DNA of 64,000 nt from Acrocarpospora corrugata (GTDB lineage: Bacteria; Actinomycetota; Actinomycetes; Streptosporangiales; Streptosporangiaceae), in NCBI RefSeq assembly GCF_009687845.1, contig NZ_BLAD01000047.1, forward strand, positions 1-64,000, given 5' to 3'. The position numbers and the translations under genes are program-made. This document shows, one piece after another, positions 35,043 to 43,184 of the stretch. Each line of letters opens with the position of its first letter. Position 1 is the first letter of the stretch. Below the pieces are notes generated by a model. It saw nothing but the letters and a program-made list of their open reading frames with translations, did no database searches and had not been told where the DNA came from.

Positions 35043-35867
35043 GTGGTGATCCGTACCTCTGTGGTGGGCTCGGCCGGAATTGCCCCCGCCGGGGTCTCCC
35101 TGCGCGGCGTGCGCCGGGCCTTCGGCGAACATGTGGTGCTGCAGGGCATCGATCTGGAGATATCCCCGGGCGAGGTGGTCGCGCTCCTCGGCGCCTCCGG
35201 CTGCGGCAAGTCGACGCTGTTGCGGCTGGTCGGCGGGCTCGACACCGCCACCGCCGGAACGGTTCGGGTCGACGGGCACGACGTGGCCGGCATCGACCCG
35301 CGCTGTGCCGTGGTCTTCCAGGAGCCGCGGCTGCTGCCCTGGCGCACCCTCGCCGGGAACGTCGCCCTCGGCCTCCCCCGCGACCTGCCCAGGGCGGACC
35401 GCGACGCCGAGGGACGCCGGTGGCTGGCCGAGGTGGAGCTGGACGGGTTCGCCCGGCACCGGCCCCGGCAGGTGTCCGGCGGGATGGCCCAGCGCACCGC
35501 CCTGGCCCGGGCGCTGGCCAGACGGCCGGGCGTGCTGCTGCTCGACGAACCGTTCGCCGCCCTGGACGCGCTGACCCGGCTGCGGATGCAGGACCTCGTC
35601 GAGGACGTGCAGCGCCGTTCCGGCACCACCGTCCTGCTGGTCACCCACGACGTGGACGAGGCGCTGAAGCTGGCCGACCGGATCGTGCTGCTGGCCGCCC
35701 CGCCGGACGGCGGCCCGACCGGGGTCGCCGCCGTACTCGACGTGCCCGGCGACCGGCCCCGCGACCACCACCAGCCGGAACTGGCCGAACTGAGATCCGA
35801 CCTGCTGGCCCGCCTCGGCGTGCCGCGACGGGCCGCCCCCCGCGAAAGAGAGAACGACGCACCATGA
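35043..35867 (+). CDS. ABC importer ATP-binding protein (SsuB/TauB type)
   Basis: A 274-residue ATPase. Walker A is ALLGASGCGKSTLLRL (about residues 50-65), the Q-loop FQEPRLLPWRTL, the signature VSGGMAQRTALARAL, Walker B VLLLDEPFAALDALTR and the H-loop LLVTHDVDEAL. The PRLLPWRTL segment is typical of nitrate/sulfonate/taurine importers. The start is one of two adjacent GTGs without a clear ribosome site. It overlaps the substrate-binding gene by ATGA, and all three genes are coupled. Confidence 0.9.
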   Translation: MVIRTSVVGSAGIAPAGVSLRGVRRAFGEHVVLQGIDLEISPGEVVALLGASGCGKSTLLRLVGGLDTATAGTVRVDGHDVAGIDPRCAVVFQEPRLLPWRTLAGNVALGLPRDLPRADRDAEGRRWLAEVELDGFARHRPRQVSGGMAQRTALARALARRPGVLLLDEPFAALDALTRLRMQDLVEDVQRRSGTTVLLVTHDVDEALKLADRIVLLAAPPDGGPTGVAAVLDVPGDRPRDHHQPELAELRSDLLARLGVPRRAAPRERENDAP

Positions 35868-36865
35868 GCAGACTCCGGATCACGCTGGGACTGACGCTGG
35901 CCGCCCTGCTGGCGACCTCCTGCGTCAGCGGCGAGGACACCACCGGCCAACCGGCCGCCGGGGCGCAGACCGAACTGCGGCTGGACTACGCCTACTACAA
36001 CCCCTCCAGCCTGGTCATCAAAGAACAGAAGTGGCTGGAGACCGAGCTGGCCGCCAAGGGCGTCAAGGTCACCTGGACGCTGTCGGCCGGCAGCAACAAG
36101 GCCAACGAGAACCTGCGCAGCGACGTCATCGACCTGGGTTCCACCGCCGGCGCCGCCGCCTTCCAGGCCAGATCCAACGGGACGCCGATCAAGGCGGTGG
36201 GGATCTACAGCCAGCCGGAGTGGGCGGCGGTCGTGGTGGGCAAGGACTCGCCGATCGCCGACGTCAAGGAGCTGAAGGGCAAGCGGGTCGCGGCCACCAA
36301 GGGCACCGACCCGTACTTCTTCCTGCTGCAGTCGCTGCACGAGGCGGGCCTGGCGGCGACCGACGTGGAGGTGGTCAACCTTCAGCACGCCGACGGCAAG
36401 ACCGCGCTGGAGCGCGGTGACGTCGACGCCTGGGCCGGGCTGGATCCGCTGATGGCGCAGGGCCAGGTGGACGCCGGCTCCAAGCTGATCTACCGCAATC
36501 CGGGCTTCAACTCCTACGGCTTCCTCAATGCCCGGGAGGCGTTCATCACCGAGCATCCCGATCTGGTGCAGGCGGCGGTCAACGCGTACGAGAAGGCTCG
36601 CGACTGGATCCAGAAGAATCCCGACGCGGCGGTCTCGTTGCTGGCCCGCGAGTCGAAGGTCTCTCCCGAGGTGGCCAAGGTGGTGCTGGGCGAGCGGACC
36701 AAACTGGACATCAGCCCGGTGCCGGGCGACGCCCAGCGGCAGGTGCTGGAGCGCATCCTGCCGACGCTGGTGGCAGAAAAGCAGGTCAAGAGCGAGCAGG
36801 ACGCGAGGACGGCACTGGAGACGCTGCTGGAGCCGAAGTTCGCCCAGCAGGCGGCCAAGCCGTGA
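35864..36865 (+). CDS. Aliphatic sulfonate/nitrate-type substrate-binding lipoprotein
   Basis: A 333-residue SsuA/THI5-like binding protein. A lipoprotein signal peptide is visible (LTLAALLATSC, Cys near residue 20), followed by the SsuA-type fold: LRLDYAYYNPSSLVIKEQKW, then DVIDLGSTAGAAAFQARSNG and VAATKGTDPYFFLLQSLHEAGL. The ligand is most likely a sulfonate or related small anion, judged from the family only. It overlaps both neighbours by 4 bases. Confidence 0.88.
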   Translation: MSRLRITLGLTLAALLATSCVSGEDTTGQPAAGAQTELRLDYAYYNPSSLVIKEQKWLETELAAKGVKVTWTLSAGSNKANENLRSDVIDLGSTAGAAAFQARSNGTPIKAVGIYSQPEWAAVVVGKDSPIADVKELKGKRVAATKGTDPYFFLLQSLHEAGLAATDVEVVNLQHADGKTALERGDVDAWAGLDPLMAQGQVDAGSKLIYRNPGFNSYGFLNAREAFITEHPDLVQAAVNAYEKARDWIQKNPDAAVSLLARESKVSPEVAKVVLGERTKLDISPVPGDAQRQVLERILPTLVAEKQVKSEQDARTALETLLEPKFAQQAAKP

Positions 36866-37644
36866 CCTCGCCCGCCAAGGCGACCCGATCCGGGCCGGGG
36901 CTGCGGGCCGCCGTGGCGGCGCTGGCGCTGCCGGTCCTGCTGCTGGCGGCCTGGCAGGTTTTGGCGTCCACTGGCGCCTACTCCTCCGCCCAGCTCCCGC
37001 CGCCGCTGTCGGTGCTGGAGGCGCTCGGCCAGCTCGCCGGGGACGGCACGCTCTGGCAGCATGTGGCGATCAGCCTCCAGCGGGTGGTGATCGGGTTCGC
37101 CGCCGGATCCGGGCTCGGGTTCGCGCTTGGCGCCCTGGTCGGCCTGTCGGCCGCGGTCCGCGCCCTGGTCGCGCCGAGCGTGGCCGCGCTGCGCGCCGTG
37201 CCGTCGCTGGCCTGGGTGCCGCTGCTGGTGCTGTGGCTGGGCATCGGCGAAGGGCCGAAGATCACCCTGGTGGCGATCGGCAGTTTCTTCCCGGTCTACA
37301 CCACGGTGTCGGCCGCGCTGGCGCACGCCGACCCGCACCTGGTGGAGGTGGGCCGGGCGTACGGGCTGCGCGGCGGCTCCCTGCTGGGCCGGATCATGCT
37401 GCCCAGCGTGGCGCCCGCAGTGTTCTCCGGGCTGCGGCTCGGCCTGGCCCAGGGCTGGCTGTTCCTGGTCGCCGCCGAGCTGATCGCCTCCTCGATGGGC
37501 TTGGGCTTCCTGCTCACCGACAGCCAGAACACCGGACGCACCGACATCCTACTGCTCGCGATCCTGCTGCTGGCGGCCCTGGGCAAGGCCTGCGACGTGC
37601 TGCTCGGCCTGGTCGAACGGCGCGTCCTGCGCACCCACACCTGA
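36862..37644 (+). CDS. ABC importer permease (SsuC/TauC type)
   Basis: A 260-residue inner-membrane permease with six helices. The cytoplasmic EAA loop is visible as EVGRAYGLRGGSLLGRIMLP, preceded by LAWVPLLVLWLGIGEGPKI, a hallmark of the nitrate/sulfonate/taurine permeases. The GTG start overlaps the stop of the binding-protein gene, completing a coupled three-gene importer operon. Confidence 0.9.
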   Translation: MTSPAKATRSGPGLRAAVAALALPVLLLAAWQVLASTGAYSSAQLPPPLSVLEALGQLAGDGTLWQHVAISLQRVVIGFAAGSGLGFALGALVGLSAAVRALVAPSVAALRAVPSLAWVPLLVLWLGIGEGPKITLVAIGSFFPVYTTVSAALAHADPHLVEVGRAYGLRGGSLLGRIMLPSVAPAVFSGLRLGLAQGWLFLVAAELIASSMGLGFLLTDSQNTGRTDILLLAILLLAALGKACDVLLGLVERRVLRTHT

Positions 37645-37663
37645 GCCCGCCCAGGGCCGGCGG

Positions 37664-38350
37664 TTACTCGGAGTACCGGCGGGCCAAGGCCAGAGCGGCC
37701 TTCACGGCGTCAGCCGAGGCCGGTACCGGATTGTCCCAGCCGTCCGGGCCCTCCCCGGCGTACAGCCCGGCGTAGGCGGGAAGGTCGCGCTGGTACCGCC
37801 AGCCCTCCGCCAGGGGGCCGACGTCGACGACGTCGTACCCGATCGCGTCGAGGAACTCCGTCACCGCGCGCTTCGCTCCGGGATCGTCACCGGCGATCGG
37901 CAGGGCGGTCCGGTCCGGCGATCCGGACGGCCGGGCCAGGGAAGCCAGGTGCTGGAAGAAGATGTTGTTGAAGCCCTTGACCACTTTCGAGGTCGGCAGA
38001 TGCGCCTGAAGGAGTTCGCTGGTGGTCGACGACTCGTCGTCCAGCTCGGCGAAATGCCCGTCGCGATCCGGGTAGTAGTTGTTCGTGTCGATGACGATCC
38101 TCCCGGCGAGGGCCTCGACCGGAACGTCGCGATAGGCCCGCAGCGGCACCGTGACGACCACGAGATCGCCGGCCTCGCCCGCCTCCGCAGGAGTGGCCGC
38201 CCGCGCGTTCGGCCCCAGTTCGCCGACCAGATCCCGCAGAGTCTCCGGACCGCGGGAATTGCTGAGGACCACGTCATAGCCCGCGGCCACCGCGAGCCTG
38301 GCGAGCGTGCTGCCGATGTGACCGCTGCCAATCAGTCCAACTGTTGTCAT
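37664..38350 (-). CDS. NADPH-dependent F420 reductase-like oxidoreductase
   Basis: A 228-residue Rossmann-fold protein. The nucleotide-binding motif is VGLIGSGHIGSTLARLAVAAG at the N terminus, followed by NSRGPETL for the NADP phosphate. FNNIFFQHL and DDPGAKRAVTEFLDAIGYDVVDVGPL are typical of the NADP_oxidoreductase/F420-dependent group. The ATG at 38350 follows GGGGCAGGG. It is convergent with the importer operon. The reaction cannot be specified. Confidence 0.82.
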   Translation of the reverse strand: MTTVGLIGSGHIGSTLARLAVAAGYDVVLSNSRGPETLRDLVGELGPNARAATPAEAGEAGDLVVVTVPLRAYRDVPVEALAGRIVIDTNNYYPDRDGHFAELDDESSTTSELLQAHLPTSKVVKGFNNIFFQHLASLARPSGSPDRTALPIAGDDPGAKRAVTEFLDAIGYDVVDVGPLAEGWRYQRDLPAYAGLYAGEGPDGWDNPVPASADAVKAALALARRYSE

Positions 38351-38514
38351 GCCCTGCCCCAACATGACTCACATCGCCAGCATTCCCGGGGGCGACCGGG
38401 GCCCGGTATGTGCTAACGGGCGTTCGCGCACGGCTCGCCCGGTGCGGGCGACCCCGGCAGGTGGGGCCGCCCCCAACAGGCATAATCAGCCACCATCCCA
38501 CCGGAGATCACACG

Positions 38515-38748
38515 ATGCCCACTGAGCAGCCCCTCACCTATCCCGCGTTCGTTGAACTCGCCGTCGCCGACCCCGCCGTCGTCGGCCTCGTCCTCAACGA
38601 CCTCTACGTCGTCCTCGCCGACGGCGCGACAACGGATCTCACCCAGCGGCAACTCTTCGCCCATGTCGAGGCCGCGGCCCGGCGGGCCGGGCGCGGCGCG
38701 GTGCCGGACGCATGGGGCGAAGATCTCGACCTGATGCGACCGCGATAG
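38515..38748 (+). CDS. Small acidic protein of unknown function
   Basis: A 77-residue protein beginning MPTEQPLTYPAFVELAVADP, with a helical C-terminal half (LTQRQLFAHVEAAARRAGRG). GGAG precedes the ATG by 9 bases. No recognised domain. It stands alone between divergent and convergent neighbours. Confidence 0.5.
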   Translation: MPTEQPLTYPAFVELAVADPAVVGLVLNDLYVVLADGATTDLTQRQLFAHVEAAARRAGRGAVPDAWGEDLDLMRPR

Positions 38749-38807
38749 GCTCCCGCTCCGTTGTGGCACCACCCGAGCCTTTCGCAACAGACCCTTGCGC
38801 GCAGGGT

Positions 38808-39476
38808 TTATCGCGGCCCCGCGTCCTGAGGGCGGCGGGCCTGGAGGCCGGCCAGGATCAGGTCGGCGACGAGATCGGCGTGCTCGGTGATCGCGTCGGC
38901 CGCCAGCGGGTCGCCGGGGCCGATGCGGCGGGCCAGCGCGGGCAGGCTGAAGGGCGCGGCCCCGCCGTGCGCGATGAGGAAGTGCAGGGTACGCGGCGAG
39001 ACCGGGGCGATGACCCCCTCATCGGCCAGCCGCCCCAAAGGGCCGGTCATCGCGGCGAGCAGCGGGGCCACATGGTGGTCATACAGGTAGTCCAGCCGGG
39101 GGCTGTCAGCGATGCCTTCAATGGTGACCAGGCGCAGAATTTCCGGGCGGGCGGCGTGGACCAGGACGAAACGGCGGATGATCCGGCGCACCTGTTCCAG
39201 CGGGCCGCCCGCGAGGTCGTCCAGTTCGGGCAGCAGCTGAGCGGCGACGTCACCGAAGGCCCAGTCGACCGTGGCGTACCACAGCTTCTCCTTGGAGCCG
39301 AAGCGCTGGTGGAGGAGGTTGTGGCTGACGCCCAGCTCCCGGTTGAGCGCGGCCACCGAGGCTCCCTCAAAACCCCTGTCGGCGAACATCCGCAGGGCGC
39401 CGGCCAGGATCTGTTCCAGGGTGGCAGGACACGACTCCGCCGGCGGGCGGCCGGCGCGCGCCTTGGGAGTGCTCAT
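38808..39476 (-). CDS. TetR-family transcriptional regulator
   Basis: A 222-residue repressor. The helix-turn-helix is ILAGALRMFADRGFEGASVA, ALNRELGVSHNLLHQRFGSK (residues 22-62), and the C-terminal domain has FVLVHAARPEILRLVTIEGI. Upstream lies a strong promoter pointing away from it, wrapped in dyads, whose structural gene is missing. It probably once repressed that divergent gene and may still regulate itself. Confidence 0.88.
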   Translation of the reverse strand: MSTPKARAGRPPAESCPATLEQILAGALRMFADRGFEGASVAALNRELGVSHNLLHQRFGSKEKLWYATVDWAFGDVAAQLLPELDDLAGGPLEQVRRIIRRFVLVHAARPEILRLVTIEGIADSPRLDYLYDHHVAPLLAAMTGPLGRLADEGVIAPVSPRTLHFLIAHGGAAPFSLPALARRIGPGDPLAADAITEHADLVADLILAGLQARRPQDAGPR

Positions 39477-39499
39477 GGGTAAAGCCTATCCCAGGAAGT

Positions 39500-39536
39500 T
39501 GACACCCATCAACATATAGGTTGATACTTATCAACA
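39500..39536 (+). promoter_or_regulatory. Consensus promoter overlapped by a 16-bp TetR-type dyad
   Basis: TTGACA (39500-39505), 17 bases, then TGATAC (39523-39528) face right. GTTGATACTTATCAAC (39521-39536) is a 16-bp dyad covering the -10 box, and ATCAAC-N6-GTTGAT (39509-39526) overlaps it. This fits repression by the adjacent TetR. Confidence 0.65.
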
Positions 39537-39587
39537 TATCAGGCGAAAGTGCAGTCAAAGCGGGTTTCCGCCCGCTGAGGAGTTCCC

Positions 39588-39632
39588 TTGACCACCGAAC
39601 ATGATGGCGAGACGCGGTTACCCCGGCTCTGA
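39588..39632 (+). pseudogene. Truncated 14-codon start of a lost TetR-controlled gene
   Basis: GAGGAG followed by TTG opens a frame reading MTTEHDGETRLPRL before a stop at 39630-39632. It sits where the structural gene of the consensus promoter should begin. Nothing recognisable follows, so most of the gene has probably been deleted. Confidence 0.4.
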
Positions 39633-39678
39633 CGGCAGAGACGGAGTGACAGGGCGCGATCATGAGAGGTGAGTCAGC

Positions 39679-41016
39679 GTGGCAGATCTATATGTGGGAC
39701 GCGGAGATCCGGGGCAAGTCAGCGGATACCACGTGGTGAAACACCTGGGCGAAGGCAGCCAGGGCACGGTATTCCTCGGCGAGTCCCCCGACGGGGGGCA
39801 GGTCGCGATCAAAATAATGCACCACTGCCTCGCCGCCGACCCCCACGTCAGGAACCGGTTCCAGCGCGAGGCGGAGATCGCCGCGAGCGTGGCCACCTTC
39901 TCCACCGCCCGGGTGCTGGAGACCGGATTCGCCGAAGACCGTCCGTACATCATCAGCGAGTACGTCCCGGGGCCGTCGCTGGAGGAACTGGTCGACAAGG
40001 ACGGGCCGCGGACCGGCGGCGGGCTGGAACGACTGGCGGTCACCACGCTGACCGCGCTGGCCTCGATCCACAGCGCCGGAGTCGTGCACCGGGACTTCAA
40101 GCCCGGCAACGTCATCATGGGCCCAGAAGGACCCGTCGTGATCGACTTCGGCATCGCGCTCGCGCTGGACACGGCCGGCACCACCGAGCCCGCGGGCACC
40201 CCGGCCTACATGTCACCAGAACAATTCGCCGATCAGGCGATCGCCGCCGCCTCGGACATGTTCTCCTGGGCCGGCACGATGGTCTACGCCGCGACCGGAC
40301 GGCCAGCTTTCTCCGAAAGCACCGTACCCGCGACGCTGAACGCCATCTTCCACGCCGAACCCGACCTTTCCGGCATCCCCGAACCACTCGCCCAACTGGT
40401 GGCAGCCTGCCTGGCCAAAGACCCTGCAGCCCGGCCGTCGGCCGTGGAAGTGCTGTGCGACCTCGTCGGAGGCCACCGCGGACTGTCAACCGCCGCCACA
40501 GATGCCCCGGCCGGCCAGGCACACACCGCCGCCACAGACACCCCCGCCAGCCAAGTCCACACCGCCGCCACAGGCGTCTCCGCTAGCGAGGTCCTCACCG
40601 CCGTCACAGGTGTTCCGGCCGACCAGGTCCACCCCGGCAGGCCCCGGCACCGGCATCACGCCGAGGGGCCCGCCCGCCCCCCTCGGCGAGCCCGCGCGGA
40701 AGGCAGGCACGCGATATCGCCAGCCCTCATGACCATGACGACGATCGTCCCCCCGCCCGCGAAGACAGTACGCCGGCGTCGCCGCGTCGCAGCCCTCACC
40801 GGCGTCGCAGCCCTGGCGGTGACAGCCGCCACGCTGTTCCTCTCGTCGGCGTCCGGCGGCACAGCCGACGCGCAGGGCGGCCAGGTGGGCGGCTCCGCCA
40901 CGATCTCCAACTGCGCGGCCGACCCCGCGCCGTCGGCACCGCGTCATCGGCAGGCCGCCGCGTCCTCGATCGGGATTTCCGTCAGATGCGACACGGAGGC
41001 GGGAGGCCTCAGGTAA
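39679..41016 (+). CDS. Ser/Thr protein kinase with Pro/Thr repeats and membrane segment
   Basis: A 445-residue Hanks-type kinase. The catalytic domain (about residues 15-270) has GEGSQGTVFLG, the Lys in VAIKIM, the catalytic loop VVHRDFKPGNVI, DFG in VIDFGIAL and the activation-segment end TPAYMSPEQFA. It is followed by four 12-residue repeats (TAATD-P-A-x-Q-V-H type), a low-complexity linker and one membrane helix (VAALTGVAALAVTAATLFL). The extracellular tail is short and may be altered by a frame change around 40640-40730, where another frame reads more naturally. The start is a GTG after GAGAGGTGAG. Confidence 0.82.
   Translation: MADLYVGRGDPGQVSGYHVVKHLGEGSQGTVFLGESPDGGQVAIKIMHHCLAADPHVRNRFQREAEIAASVATFSTARVLETGFAEDRPYIISEYVPGPSLEELVDKDGPRTGGGLERLAVTTLTALASIHSAGVVHRDFKPGNVIMGPEGPVVIDFGIALALDTAGTTEPAGTPAYMSPEQFADQAIAAASDMFSWAGTMVYAATGRPAFSESTVPATLNAIFHAEPDLSGIPEPLAQLVAACLAKDPAARPSAVEVLCDLVGGHRGLSTAATDAPAGQAHTAATDTPASQVHTAATGVSASEVLTAVTGVPADQVHPGRPRHRHHAEGPARPPRRARAEGRHAISPALMTMTTIVPPPAKTVRRRRRVAALTGVAALAVTAATLFLSSASGGTADAQGGQVGGSATISNCAADPAPSAPRHRQAAASSIGISVRCDTEAGGLR
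40489..40632 (+). repeat. Four tandem 36-bp repeats within the kinase gene
   Basis: Units begin at 40489, 40525, 40561 and 40597, each opening ACCGCCG(C/T)CACAG. They encode a 12-residue Thr/Ala/Pro-rich unit in the linker between kinase domain and membrane helix. Length variation between strains is expected. Confidence 0.8.
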
Positions 41017-41127
41017 CCGCGCACCTCAACGCTTCAGCGGCAGCAGAATCGGCGAGGCAACTGGTGGCCTGCGAGGTATCGGCATGTTCGTGAGTCCGGA
41101 CGCCCGGGAGCATCTCAGACGGCGTCG

Positions 41128-42726
<1,599 letters not shown>

Positions 42727-42735
42727 CTACGTCAA

Positions 42736-42786
42736 TCACCCGGCCGTGACGGGAAGGGGGAGCACCCACATCGATACAGCGTTCAT
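42736..42786 (-). CDS. 16-residue leader peptide upstream of the Rox-like gene
   Basis: ATG at 42786 opens MNAVSMWVLPLPVTAG and stops at 42736. It has a perfect ribosome site AGGAGGTGAG (42791-42800) with 8 bases between GGAGG and ATG, stronger than that of the structural gene. Its stop lies 18 bases before the hairpin at 42691-42718. Further upstream GCCCGAG (overlapping the ribosome site) can pair with CTCGGGC (42833-42839). This is the layout of drug- or ribosome-stalling attenuators of resistance genes. Expression is inferred. Confidence 0.65.
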   Translation of the reverse strand: MNAVSMWVLPLPVTAG

Positions 42787-43142
42787 GGGTCTCACCTCCT
42801 CGGGCGGTGTCACGATCAACTGCAAGCTACAAGCCCGAGCATCATCCCGTCCAATCCTTTCCCGGCCACGTGATCACGACTCCAAACGGGGCCGTGCGGC
42901 TGCAGGGCGATTCCGGCGTGGCGGCCCGGCTGGTCCCGGTCACGGTCTGATCCTGGCTGCCTCCTCGCGGACCTAAACGTGCCTCCGCGCAGAGGTCCCG
43001 ACTCCTTCAGTAGACATGCGTCCGCGTCAGGCCCTCATTCCTGGGACGACGCGAACCCACCGGCGACCCGGCCGACGGTACGAGCCCCGGGAATGTCGGC
43101 GCCTGCCACTAAGGTCCCAGCCATGATCGTTTCTATCCGGGT
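42787..43142. other. Divergent control region of the Rox-like gene and the DUF6493 gene
   Basis: Holds the leader-ORF ribosome site and its possible sequestering stem (42799-42839). On the plus strand a short frame HVITTPNGAVRLQGDSGVAA, RLVPVTV then stop (about 42868-42952) looks like the C terminus of a lost protein that I cannot identify. No other gene is visible. Confidence 0.4.
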
Positions 43143-43184
43143 ATGTCCTCTACCCGGCCCCTTCAGCATCAACCTGGCGGCCAC

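Noticed and set aside
40489-40632. CRISPR-like or mobile repeats
   Set aside because: In-frame 36-bp units coding for a kinase linker; no spacers.
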